Shown here: positions 10,310-21,639 of the stretch, piece after piece
Layout: each line of letters begins with the position of its first letter
Numbering within the stretch: position 1 is the stretch's first letter
DNA from: Nemertoderma westbladi
Taxonomy: Eukaryota; Xenacoelomorpha; Nemertodermatida; Nemertodermatidae
Reading direction: 5' to 3'
DNA length: 23,010 nt
Assembly: GCA_032718475.1 (NCBI GenBank)
Contig: JAUCBJ010005994.1
Location: 1-23,010 of the forward strand
The notes under the pieces: generated by a model
The model's input: the letters and a program-made list of their open reading frames with translations, nothing else
Told to the model about the DNA's origin: nothing
Databases searched by the model: none
Made by a program: the position numbers and the translations under genes

Positions 10310-10942
10310 TTATTTTGGTTAAAATATTTTTTAGAATATTTTATTATCATGGATCAGAAAGTCAGGTGAAAACCTTCGGATACGTAAGGGGAAGGCATGG
10401 GCAGTGTTAAATAGTCTGTCCGGTCCAGGATTTGGAAGTCCCATAGAATAAAACGGAACCTTAAGGTGCTATTATTTATGGCAGCAGTAGTACCAGTACT
10501 CATATATGGGAGTCCATGCTAGGCTCTAACTGCAGAGGGTACCAAATCTCTGGATGGCAATTTCACAAGAATGCTGCACCGGGTTCATTGTGTCAAGTAC
10601 AATGAACACATCTCCAATCAGACTCTATACAACATTGGAAGTGTTCCATTAGTCTCCCATAGCTTGGCACTTGAACGGAACCGCCTCCGCTTTGCAGGAC
10701 ATTGCTTTCGCCGTGAGGACCAGCCAGTGCATAATCTTGTGCTTTGGTGGCCTCATGGAGTGAGTAAGCATGGTGGACAGCCCATGACTTTCTTGAGACG
10801 CATCTTAAAGGACACTGGCCTTGAAGATGCGGATGATCTAGCAAATGTCATGGGTGATAGGGAGTTGTGGCGGCGCAATTTTGTCGACAGCCGGCACAGA
10901 ATTTTTAATATATATGTAATATATAATGCAGCTGCAATGTAG
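10310..10942 (+). pseudogene. decayed non-LTR retrotransposon (LINE) fragment, C-terminal part of the reverse transcriptase ORF
   Basis: Translating across two frames gives the typical C-terminal end of a LINE reverse transcriptase polyprotein. From 10377 one frame reads RIRKGKAWAVLNSLS. After a frameshift near 10420 the next frame reads RIWKS, then NLKVLLFMAAVVPVLIYGS, and after an in-frame TAG (10520-10522, where family members have Trp) ALTAEGTKSLDGNFTRMLHR. It continues with NRLRFAGHCFRREDQPV, HGVSKHGGQP, LRRILKDTGLEDADDLANVM and DRELWRR. The endonuclease, the catalytic YxDD motif and the rest of the ORF are missing. Weak similarity to the preceding YLGSWI-type segment appears around 10310-10345, so the left edge is approximate. 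The clade is uncertain; RTE-like is my best guess. It is a dead copy sitting in the AP-2 intron in the same orientation as the gene. Confidence 0.75.
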
Positions 10943-13900
10943 CATGCCGAAAGGTATACATTTTCATGATCATATAATAACATGATAATATTGAAGAAAG
11001 TAGAATAACGTTTTATTTTAAAGGGAATTTAGCTTATTTATGACAACGACAGTTTGTAAATATCTTTGTCAAATGGTTCCCCGATAATATATGTAACTTA
11101 TGTCTCTGGTCTGTTATTCATATCAGTATGTTCATTTGAAATCTACTGTATTAAATGAGTTTATTGCACCTGAGGTTATAGTCGATAGTATATAGGGTGG
11201 ATGCCATTAATCATATCGTCCATAAATAATCTGCCGCCCATAAAGATTGAGGTATCCACTTGACGACAGGATTGGATCGAATTCTAACATTTTGGGTGAT
11301 TTCCTGTCCCCAGTGCCCATTGCTTTCGTATCTGGCGCACATAAACTGGCTTCTCCAATGAGATATTTCACAATGAGATTCAAGATTAGCATCCTGTAAT
11401 TAAATATCAGCTCTCTATTGTCACTTGCATGATTTTATACGAAGTACTAACTAACCACTATGATTTAATTAGCATAAGGTATGGTAAAAACCATAAATTA
11501 AAAAAAAAGAAAAAATCCATCAAAATGTTCGTATGTTGCTATTTCGTTAATAGTATATTTTTTTCAATATTTTGTTGAACTAGGACAAAATGTTTAGCTG
11601 AAGTAGCGCAAACTTTAAATTAAACATTTTTGGTGTCCTGTTTGCCCAATATGTAATCTAGCAAACATTATGCAGATCCAGATGCTCACCCTCCTTGTAT
11701 ATTGTCTATTCTTCGACTGGGCTTAACTATAGGACTGCGACAAACAAAAATATAGGGCATATTTCCTTTCGACCTTGACCAACACACGCACGTGGTGTCG
11801 TGTATCACTGACTCCGCACTGCACAGTTCATCTACCGCGTTGATCCAGTTGAGAGTTGATCCAAGGAACAAGGGATCCGCTCTCGTGAAGAGGACTCATT
11901 ACCGTAAATGACAATGCAACCTGACACCGATTGCAATCTCCCTACTTCTCCGACGTTAGCTACACTATTACGAATTATATATAATAATCCCCGGTAGTTT
12001 CTAAATATAGACAGAAAGTACGAACGAACAGAACATTAGTTATTTTATAATTAGCCATTGAGTCCACTGACTGTGTATTTGTATCTTTGATTACTAAGTT
12101 AACCTTTAACCACAAAATCACAACAAATTGTGATAGAGAATACGCGCGATGGTATTTTTTACAAGAATTGTGAGTTATTTTTGAAATTAAAAACAGAATG
12201 CATTAATTATCATCTAAATCCCTTAAACCGCGCACTCTCAGCTTTTACGAAGGGGTCGTCCATCGTAGTATAATTAGTAGGCAGCATTCACCTGTCAGTG
12301 GGAGTGTTAGATAACGTGTTTGAGTGGTTTACGGGGAGCTCAGCTCCCAACAGGGTGTACCACAGAAGGGCCATTCCTATCTGCCCGGGCCACTCGTCTC
12401 CTGGCCTATCACAAACTCCCCGCTGAGGAATACCTTTTGTTACCAACTTTGGATTCAAAGTCTCTGCTATATGTGGATCGATGGTAGATAAAATCTTGCG
12501 GTCCGTATATTGTCGCATAGAGATTGCGTCACAAGGCTCGCCCATACGATATATAGCTTGAACAACACCTTGCATCAAGCTGTAACAATATCAATCTACA
12601 TTCCCCCCTACTCTGTGTAAATACTTGTTATTGAGTTATACCTGGTGGCGTGGGTGACACCGCGTTCTACAAATATTTGTATTTTAGGTCCGTCGATATT
12701 TCACACGCTTTGAAATATTTTTCTCATTCTGCTTTTATTGGATTGGTAGATTCATGGTATTTGTATTGGCAAATCGTTTAAACACTCAGGACTTACAACA
12801 CATGTGTGATAGTGGGCTCGCCTTCATCTCTTTCACTATAGTTTCACGTTTACACAATGATGCTCTTCCTCCAGATCTTTAGCTCGAGTATCGTTTTCAG
12901 TTTTGAAATATGGTGAATAATACATTCGAGAAAACACAGCCAGGGCGACAATAAGGTAGGTGAAGCGTCGCCCTCCCAAAGGACGAAGTCTCAGAGTTAT
13001 GCGAATAGGAATATTAAGTAACTCAGAATACGACATAGCCCATAATTTAAACTTAACTTTAGATCAAACAACACTATCCTATACGTGATACATGGGCTTG
13101 AAGCAAACAATTGGATGTATATTTATATAAAACTTATCGTGCTTATTGTGCTTATCTTTCTAATTCCAAATGAACGTACCTTTGCATGTTACTGAGTCTG
13201 TTACAGTTGTTGTAGGACATCGTGAAGCACAGGCTGCAACATTTACGATAGGCCAGAAGTGCTATTTCGACGCCCTCCCTACCCGCGTCAAAATAGTCCA
13301 TTTGGGAAACTGTAGTGGGGCTAATTGCCGGAGCTTACCAAAGGGCCTAGGGGACTGGTCTATTCACACCCGACTCCCAGACAAAGAAGGTCTCCCTACA
13401 GGGGCCCCAATTAACCGTGCTACCCAGAAATCATATCAATAGCCAGGTATGCTTCTTGTCATACATTGACACTGTGATTGTATAGTTGCAGAGTCGGCCC
13501 TTTTCGTCGTTCTGGGGCCCATACAAGATCACTGCATAATATATAATCACAGAATTCCAAGTCGGTTGACAATGAATAGCAAAGCCGGTTTCCAGCCTGC
13601 AATGGCGTCTTATATTACTAATTCAAACTCTCACTTCCGTTTCGGTTGGGATTAAACACAGCCATAATTCTAATGTATTTTTTTTGTTTGGATGTAATGG
13701 ACGGATTGACACTCTCGCGCCATGTAGAAGCTACATAGCGATGGTTTTAGCGGGTTTGGTGTACCTAGCCTGGAGCGCATCCTCAGTGAAACTGCTTCGG
13801 AATATCGGATTAGGTGATCGACAACAATGGTATAGTTATAATATTTTCTAAAAGGACTAAAATAAACATGGGATGCCAAAAGAATGCATGTATATAAGGC

Positions 13901-15111
13901 AATGATTTCTAAGTTGATATCGCAGATTTGGATATAGGTTTTTTCGCATCGATTCAACGAATTATCATTAGGTAAAGTTTGCGCGTTGAAATCCGTACAA
14001 CCGACATTAGTTTGCTCGGGAACGGGATTATTTCATGCCTCATTTCCCGCCCGATGTGGTGCCGGGGCTTCTGATTTGGAAAGTTAGATGGGTGTCACGA
14101 CAAGTTAATTGCGACAGCCAACTCCTTGATTACAGAGGCAGTTCGTGGATGAGTGGGCTGGTTTAAGGGCCTTATTTACCATTGCACTAAGGTCACCCTC
14201 ATGCACAATTATTAGAGTGTATTATTACAATCAGAGGACATTTACAATTTTTAATCAAGTGCTCCAAACCATTACCCAGCATCCCCGGTACAATTCGCGT
14301 TCTCTAGGTGAGTTTGCAATTGGAATTTTATAGTTTTCGTATCCCTTGAAGGGCATCGTTTGAGTATATAATTTGTATTCGAAAGCATTGGCAGTATAAT
14401 TGCGCGGGTGGATACGTTCGAAAGCAAGATTGGCGCTGAAATAATGGCCACAATAAATTTAACTTTCTGTTCGACTGTTTAATTTAATATATATGGCTAA
14501 TCTATTTGATAAAATGATGAATGATAAGTCGTGAAAGAAAAATAAATAAATTACTCCCTTGAAAACGTCTTTGTTTTGTAGTCACCCTAACATTACCAGC
14601 TATGGTAGATAGTAATAAATATTCGCTGATGATGACTTCTGCGTTTTGTGGCCCCAGATATGTTACTATGTATCCCTAAACTTCCAGAATATTTTGTGTT
14701 CTGTTTAGAACATTTATCACAAATAAAGCAATCGAGATGAAAGAATAGATGATTAATAATCTTATATTTGGGATTCAAATTACATAGATTTTAATAGTTT
14801 TTTTGCCGGTGTATAATAGAATATATTATTCTTCCATATTGAGGTTTCTTTAAAAGGCAGAATATATTTCACTGTTGCAATCCTATAGTATAGCTCACAT
14901 AGACAGGACTTTCCGCACAATAGTGGCACAAACAGATCGAATGCTGGTGCACTAGTCTTCAGGAAAAACGTGATCATTAATCACGCGTTCGATACATGTT
15001 GTTTTGAAAATTTTCCACTACCAGGACTGGTTAGCGTCGATACTACCTTACAGGCTCAAGCGAAATTTAAATGGCGGTTGCAGGAAAACAAATATAATTT
15101 ATATCTCAAAA

Positions 15112-15573
15112 GGAAAGATTACAGCTTTATTTAACTTCCCGGAGTCTGGGGTAGGAAAGATTACAGCTTTATTTAACTTCACGGCGTCTGGGGTAGGAAA
15201 GATTACAGCTTTATTTAACTTCACGGAGTCTGGGGTAGGAGAGATTACAGCTTTATTTATCTTCCCGGAGTCTGGGGTAGGAAAGATTACAGCTTTATTT
15301 AACTTCCCGGAGTCTGGGGTAGGAAAGATTACAGCTTTATTTAACTTCCCGGAGTCTGGGGTAGGAAAGATTACAGCTTTATTTAACTTCACGGCGTCTG
15401 GGGTAGGAAAGATTACAGCTTTATTTAACTTCACGGCGTCTGGGGTAGGAAAGATTACAGCTTTATTTAACTTCACAGAGTCTGGGGTAGGAAAGATTAC
15501 AGCTTTATTTATCTTCACGGCGTCTGGGGTAGGAAAGATTACAACTTTATTTAATTTCCCGGAGTCTGGGGTA
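15112..15573 (+). repeat. 11 x 42 bp minisatellite in the AP-2 intron
   Basis: Eleven units of exactly 42 bases occupy 462 bases with no length variation. Each contains GGAAAGATTACAGCTTTATT followed by a variable CTTC(C/A)CGG(A/C)GTCTGGGGTA part. Because 42 is divisible by 3, one frame stays open on each strand: GKITALFNFPESGV repeats on + and KLNKAVIFPTPDSG on -. Variants at three or four positions define unit types (PE, TA, TE) whose order suggests multi-unit duplications. Since it lies inside an intron, I regard the open frames as a by-product of the period rather than a gene. No start context or flanking coding signal supports translation. Confidence 0.95.
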
Positions 15574-18203
15574 GGAAGGAATTATTGTGAACAATGACCC
15601 GGTAAGCAAAGCCACATTTATGCCAATGTGGATTGTCAAGGTGCGTCATTTGTCTCATTAAGCGTACCCCCCCTGTCACAGATAGGACATTCAAGTCACT
15701 TTGCTTGTGTGTTAGTTAGCTTTATTTAACTGCTATACAGCCTAACTTTGGTAAAATAAATTAGTTAAATATTAATTAATTATATTGTATCTATTACTAT
15801 AACAAAGAAGCAGATTCTGGTTCAGTTTCACCTTCTGAAATGAAATAGAAGGCGAACAGAACAGTATCACCCTCAGTGAACTGCTTCAAAACATACCTGC
15901 CCCACGTGTCTCACATTTTGACACCTTATAACCATTAAAAACGAAACTGTTGCTTGTAGTAACAGAATTAATAAGAACATTCACATTCGGCACATTTATA
16001 TCACTGCGCTAATATTGCTGGTTTCTCTATATTATTATTCCGCTAAAGTTACGGTCATTAAGTCAGAATAAACCCTATAAACCCAAATATGGTTATTGAC
16101 ATTCATTAAATTATTATTCTGGCGCCTTTTACACGCTATATTATCGTATACCCTATACACGCGTATATACATCCTGTACACTAACATTAAAACATTAAAA
16201 ATTACATTAACACACTCGGTTGACCTCGCTATAGCTACCCCTTTGGCTATATCAACAAGAACAATTGAAACCAGTTATGGCAGTCTTTGTGGGGTCAAAT
16301 TATAAGTGTCTAACCCCCAGAGGTGCCAGGGTGGTAGACTCCCATTGCGGTAACAATAGCGGCCCCCAACTGAGAACAACGTACCCTGTCATTAAAGTAT
16401 TAGCTTGGTTACCCAATACTCAGGGCCTCTCTAGGCCAAAATCCTGTACCCTGCCTGCCTGTGTACTGTGTGTGCGTCCGAGCTTGTCAACCCATCCATC
16501 ACTATTGTCTTCGAACATGTTGGCGGCAGTGTAGACCGCTTTGTTCAACATTTTGTCCCCATTGTCGAAAACCATGGAGGTACAGACACCGAGGTGCTAC
16601 ACTCATGCCCGGTGTATGCCGACAATCCGTAATGCTGGCCCCATCATTCCGGGCGCGGGTTACCAGTCCCATCCGAACCGACAAACAAGTACACATAAAC
16701 CTCGCAATCACTCAACTAGCCCCGTATTAATTTTTTCCTATGTCTATGACGCGGCCCTTCTGCGGGCTATGGAGTCGCGTCGCTCACCATTCTTGGCCCC
16801 CGATCGCATTCGCTCAGAGTCTTCCTGACGGGCCTCCAGACATGGGGCCTATTCACAAGGGGTGGCTACAAGTCTGTCCCACTTACATCCATGCTATAAC
16901 AACCCGCCTCAGGGTTTTACGGTTGGTTACCTGCGACCTATAGATAGATTGTCATGTACTTAGAGCTTCTTGCATTGATAAATATCTCTCTCTTTCTACA
17001 CGACTCTTGAATGCTGAACAATGTGAGAGCTTATCACAGAGTAACGTAGACGACCAACTGTCTTTCTCCTGCCCTAAGGCCCTTTTGAAAGTCTGAAGGC
17101 ACTGGTTTTTATAAAGCCGGCGCGTCGTGAATCTCTTATAGTTCCAGGTAAACTGCTAGTCGCCGTCTTACCATAGTGAACAACAAGTAGAAGATGTTAA
17201 TTAATATTATCATCATCTTGTTAACAACATGTTATTTATAATGATTCCCTTCCCAATGAAGGTCGACCGAAAACGTCCGTAATCTCAAAATACTAAGTAG
17301 AATTTAATTATTTTTTGTCATTAAGTGGCGGGTGTGTTATCCACTCATTGGCACGTAACACATACCTTTCCATTGCCCGCATTTCAACGGTTGTGTATTT
17401 TTTTTTACAATTCAAATCCTATTCACAACTGACGAGATGATTTGGCATTAATAACATTCCATTTAGGTGTCCAGTTAGAATGCCAGTGATACGATTAATA
17501 AGGAAGTCTGATTTTGAAAGTTTTATAAAGAGCGGCGTTGAAATTTGATGTATATTCTAATATGTAACATGGATTTATTTTGTAATCTTCTCTGCGTGGG
17601 CCCTATCCACCGCGTTTCCAAGTGCATTCTTTCTGCTTATTAGCTGAGGTATAACGGCTTTTAAGCCTCGCCAAATCGATAAACACGGCTTGGTAATATT
17701 GATCGTACGAAAGAACTGCGATTAAAAGAAACTTTGCGATAATCAAGAGTATCGATCAAAACTCAAAACGTTTCAGCTTCTGTGGGAATTGGATCTGTGG
17801 AACTTGGCGGATCTAGGCGGATCTAACGCTAAGTAAAAGCAAAATAAACTACCCCAATGTGGATGTACCAGAGTGGCGACTAGCCACTTCATACCATATC
17901 ACGCCTCCGCGCACGTGACCATTTTATGGAGTAGCAATAGCACCCAGTCCCATTTTTATTTGCAAAGACAATTGGCACATATTGTAATTTTCAAAAATCG
18001 TAGCAAATCAAAGATTCAAGGGGGTAACGCAAATCCCATCACGGCGGCTTAATTTATCTTCTAAATATTAAATTATTAATTAAGGGAAAGTAGAAAGGAG
18101 GCGATGTAAACCATTGTTACGGGGTTGGGGTGTTACATTGTATATATTAACTGGAATATATATAAACTAAATATTAACTAAACCACACGTTACTCTTTTA
18201 CAG

Positions 18204-18808
18204 GAGGTGTTTTGAGACGAGCCAAATCGAAAAACGGCGGCCGATTATTGCGAGAAAAACTCGAGAAGATTGGTCTGAATCTGCCGGCGGGCCGCCGCAA
18301 AGCCGCCCAGGTGACTCTACTGACGGCGCTAGTCGAGGGGGAGGCTTTACATCTCGCCAGGGACTTTAGTTACGTCTGCGAAACCGAATTCCCATCCAAA
18401 GCTATAGGCGACCACGTTGCCAGGCAACACAGCGAACCTGCCGAGCAAATGCAGCGTAAGAGTATGGCCCTGGCGGCGAAACAAGTCCTCAAGGAATTTG
18501 GTGACCTCCTGAGTCAGGACCGGTCCCCAATCGGAAACACGAGACCCAACGGGATACTAGACCCCGCTATGCAGCGGGCTCTCACTCACTTCAGTCTGAT
18601 CACCCACGGTTTCGGAACGCCGTCCCTTCTCGCTGCAGTCACCGCCATACAAAGTTACTTAACTGAAATGCTCAAATCCCAGGAGAAACTATATATGAAC
18701 AGTTCCCATGGCACCGCCCCAACAAACCGGCACTCTGGTGATACAGACTCTCGGAGTGTCCACTCCAACGGTAGTTCTGACTCATGTAAAGAAAATATTT
18801 CCTCATAG
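18204..18808 (+). CDS. TFAP2: AP-2 (TFAP2) transcription factor, terminal coding exon (basic region and helix-span-helix domain)
   Basis: This exon completes the AP-2 protein (residues 242-442). It follows a clear acceptor, CTCTTTTACAG, and opens with GA GGT GTT TTG AGA CGA, giving [14 protein letters not shown], the basic DNA-contact segment that carries human disease mutations in TFAP2[21 protein letters not shown] (262-281) continues it. The helix-span-helix dimerisation domain runs to about residue 405 and includes [13 protein letters not shown] (284-296), [11 protein letters not shown] (298-308), RQHSEP (315-320), [12 protein letters not shown] (346-357), [11 protein letters not shown] (369-379) and [15 protein letters not shown] (386-400). 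The tail (407-442) is Ser/Asn/His-rich and not conserved. No frameshift or internal stop is present, and the family residues I can recall are intact. In vertebrates this part is spread over several exons; here it is a single exon. The stop is TAG at 18806-18808. Confidence 0.96.
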
Positions 18809-19060
18809 GCTAATATGTTACTCTGTGAATTTTTATGTAACCAGTGTAATATTTTTTTATTTGTGTTACCAGCTCAGAGCACCGCTTATTATATAATTGT
18901 AATTTAATACTTTAAAGGTACCAGAGCAAATGATATAAACCGTCTGTAAGGTGTCGATAACACAGGTATTTTTAGACTATTGTCTATTTTATAAACTTTT
19001 GCTTAAATTTCTCTATTTTTACCAAGTGATAATAAATTCTATGAACTTAGAAATGGATTT
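18809..19060 (+). other. probable 3' UTR of AP-2
   Basis: AT-rich untranslated sequence follows the AP-2 stop and contains no open frame of interest. The first AATAAA lies at 19031, with a GT-rich stretch (TGTTGTGACCGTGTAGTTT) at about 19072-19090, as expected downstream of a cleavage site. The end is estimated, and longer forms using later signals are possible. Confidence 0.55.
19031..19036 (+). terminator. polyadenylation signal AATAAA for AP-2 (proximal)
   Basis: This is the first canonical hexamer after the AP-2 stop, about 220 bases downstream, with GT-rich sequence about 40 bases further on. Other AATAAA hexamers at 19371-19376, 19559-19564 and 19589-19594 could serve longer 3' UTRs. 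Confidence 0.5.
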
Positions 19061-19969
19061 AGTATAAAACCTGTTGTGACCGTGTAGTTTACATTGCTAA
19101 TGTTACCGTAGACTATATAATTACCATAAATGGCAATACAATATTAAAAATGGTTGGTTAATGTTTGATTGATTTCGAGATTACGATTAATATCTACGCC
19201 TCTCCCTGGCCTATTATCCTCTGATCGATTAATTAGCGATTGTGAAAGTTTGTGCTGATGATTACGATTTCGCGTATTTAGATTGTTACCATAGTAATAT
19301 TAATTACTCGTGTATAATGCTTACCTGTGTAGTTAACGTTATTGGTATTTATTCACGTAAAATTATAACAAATAAATGTTAATATTAAAAAGTTATTCAT
19401 TCTACTTTGCGTCGTTTAATCTGTTAAAGGATATAAAGTTGACTTTATTTACCTGCATGCTCATTATTTTTAATACATTGTTACGGATATTTTGTAGGCT
19501 CCTTTGTTTCACGACTTTCTATTAGAATGCATGGTAATTATTTTATATACATTAGACGAATAAACGATTGGTTGTTTTCAACTGAAAAAATAAATTATTT
19601 CAATCCCTCAAAGATATTTTTTATGTTATTTGTGAGGTTACTATATTTATTGCCAATGTTTATTTTGGAAAATTTGTTGCAAAGCGTTTTATAGTTTTAT
19701 CGTAACCATAGATACAATTCACATGCTTAGTTTATTCAATATTTATTCTCATTATTTAGTAGAGTTACAATAAATAAGTATTTATAAAATCCCAATATTT
19801 TCTCAACTCCAGCACTATTAGTGCTACCCTACAGGCCTACACTAGTTTATACACTAAAGAACGATGTACCACAACTTCCCCATTCTTATGACTTATGATA
19901 TGCTCAACCTGCTTATCGCAAAGTCAGTATGTCATAATGTAAATATGAAACGAGTTTATATAAAAAGTG

Positions 19970-19985
19970 GTTAGTAATTACTAAC
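19970..19985. repeat. perfect 16 bp palindrome
   Basis: GTTAGTAATTACTAAC is a perfect inverted repeat without a loop. Its CTAACTGAAC border shares AACTGA with the neighbouring hairpin. Confidence 0.85.
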
Positions 19986-19997
19986 TGAACTATTTGT

Positions 19998-20086
19998 CAG
20001 TTATTGTACAGATAGCAACTTAACATCAGTTAAATTATGTTATATTATTTATGGCATTATTTAACTGATGTCACATTCAATAACTG
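19998..20086. repeat. nested inverted repeat (two-stem hairpin)
   Basis: The inner stem is ACATCAGTTAAAT (20023-20035) with its exact reverse complement at 20059-20071 and a 23-base loop. The outer stem is CAGTTATTG (19998-20006) with its exact complement at 20078-20086. Unequal internal gaps (16 and 6 bases) make a microRNA precursor unlikely. It could be a MITE remnant. Confidence 0.7.
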
Positions 20087-20240
20087 TTGTTTAACCGTTC
20101 ATTCAGTGTAAGCAGGATACAACAATGTTCTGCAGAAGAATAAGATAATTAATGTTAATATCTAGAATAAGAATATGTTTATATATATAACTGATGTCTG
20201 ACATGCTCATACCTTTATCCTGCTTCTAAATATATATAAT

Positions 20241-20259
20241 ATCCGGCTTGAAGCCGGAT
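20241..20259. repeat. GC-rich 9 bp stem hairpin in AT-rich DNA
   Basis: ATCCGGCTT, one G, then AAGCCGGAT form a perfect stem with a 1-base centre, flanked by TA-rich sequence on both sides. Confidence 0.8.
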
Positions 20260-21639
20260 AAATAATATAATAGATAAATGTCGTTTCGGCGCGATCGATT
20301 TGCGTTGTTTCAGCGGAGATTTAGTAGGTACCATTTTCTATCGATATGTCATCGTCGTTACACAAAGGTCTTTGATAAAAGATTATGTTGTAAGTCATTC
20401 CAAAGACTATTACACGATTACTGCCCATCGTAATACCGACAACAGCTTTCAACATTAAAAAGAACAAACTACCCTAATATCGTGCTATTAGTATCAGCGT
20501 GTTGGTAACAGATGTGTGTGAGATTATAGTAGAAAGTAGAAACAATCCGCATCTGAAACGGCAGTCCAACAATCGGCATTTTGAATAAAAGGTATGCTTG
20601 TTGTTCCACATGTAATACTTGTACAGCACAGCATGCGCGTGCCGTGGCGGACAGTACAAATATATTTCCTCTTCAAAAATCATACTGTTGACAAGAATAT
20701 AATATTATCTCTAACCCTCAAGCAGGGTCGGGATGCCGTTGCTGAGGTCTTGTAAGCTAAGCTGAAAAGCTTATCAAAACTATAAGAAAAGAACCAAACC
20801 CACGTAAAATACTTTCTCATCTGATGAATTCTGTAGATTTACTTTCCGGAATGACTTCAATCTAATTTTATGTAATATGAAATATTACAAGTCAAGCCAA
20901 GTGCGAATTTATTAGGATCAGATACAGCCTTTATTCTATGGTTCTGTTGATTTATTTAACTATTTCCCTGAGTAGCTTCATATTCGTATGATACATCCTT
21001 ACTTGTACATATATATTATACAGGTATGTATGCAGTAAATAATTATTTTAGTGCAAATCCTTGCCGAAGTACGTACAATATGCCTGTGGCGACATGATTG
21101 TCTAGTCACTGAACTAGCCATTGTGAGTAATGTGATATGTGAGATAGGCACAAGCCCTCAAGATAAAAGGAGGACTTCTCATAAATACCCAATTTTCCGC
21201 CTCATAACAAGCTTTACACAATACTGTACTTTATTTTAGATGTTCTGTCCAATTTATTCAACTCAGTTTTGCTATAAATCATGAACGGAACTCAAACTAA
21301 CTTCCTTATAAATTTTCCAACTTAACATCACTATCAACTAACGTCACTGGACCGCGCATATTATAAATAGAAATTGAATTGAATTTACAATTAATAATCT
21401 CATACATTGAAGAAAAACATGTGCTTAAGATATATATAAACCTCAACCGTGATTGAGTGGACACGGCAGTGACAGAATAATATATTATGGAGTTGGTCTA
21501 TTAGCCCCCGTACTATAATAGATCCGTCTCATGGTGGAAAACACGAGAAAAATTGGGCTCCCCTTAAAAATTTACATCCAGCGGCCAAAAATACCTTATT
21601 CAGGCACTCTTATAGTTACACATGAAACGCTGCGAGCAC

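Larger units (their letters stand above)
10078..18203 (+). other. AP-2 intron (8,126 bp, phase 1)
   Basis: The intron has donor GTTAGT at 10078 and acceptor CTCTTTTACAG ending at 18203, with an ATTAACTAA branch-like motif about 30 bases before the acceptor. Splicing restores the conserved LLGGVLRR protein sequence, so the ends are well supported. The donor itself creates an in-frame TAG at 10080-10082. Contents: a decayed LINE fragment (about 10310-10942), a 42 bp minisatellite (15112-15573), and otherwise AT-rich DNA. Three blocks (about 12290-12560, 13170-13440, 16280-16930) are noticeably richer in GC. They contain short open frames on both strands that I do not recognise, and they could be regulatory DNA or old transposon pieces. 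I see no RNA gene here. Confidence 0.9.

Noticed and set aside
10160-10369. 69-codon frame just inside the AP-2 intron as an extra exon
   Set aside because: Skipping it restores the conserved LLGGVLRR exactly. Its end blends into the LINE remnant and it shows no AP-2 similarity.
15004-15597. 197-codon frame over the 42 bp repeats as a repeat-protein gene
   Set aside because: It lies in an AP-2 intron, is open on the opposite strand too, and is explained by a repeat length divisible by 3.
19998-20086. Hairpin as a microRNA precursor
   Set aside because: The gaps between the two stems are very unequal (16 and 6 bases) and the loop is 23 bases, so the fold does not meet the usual precursor shape.
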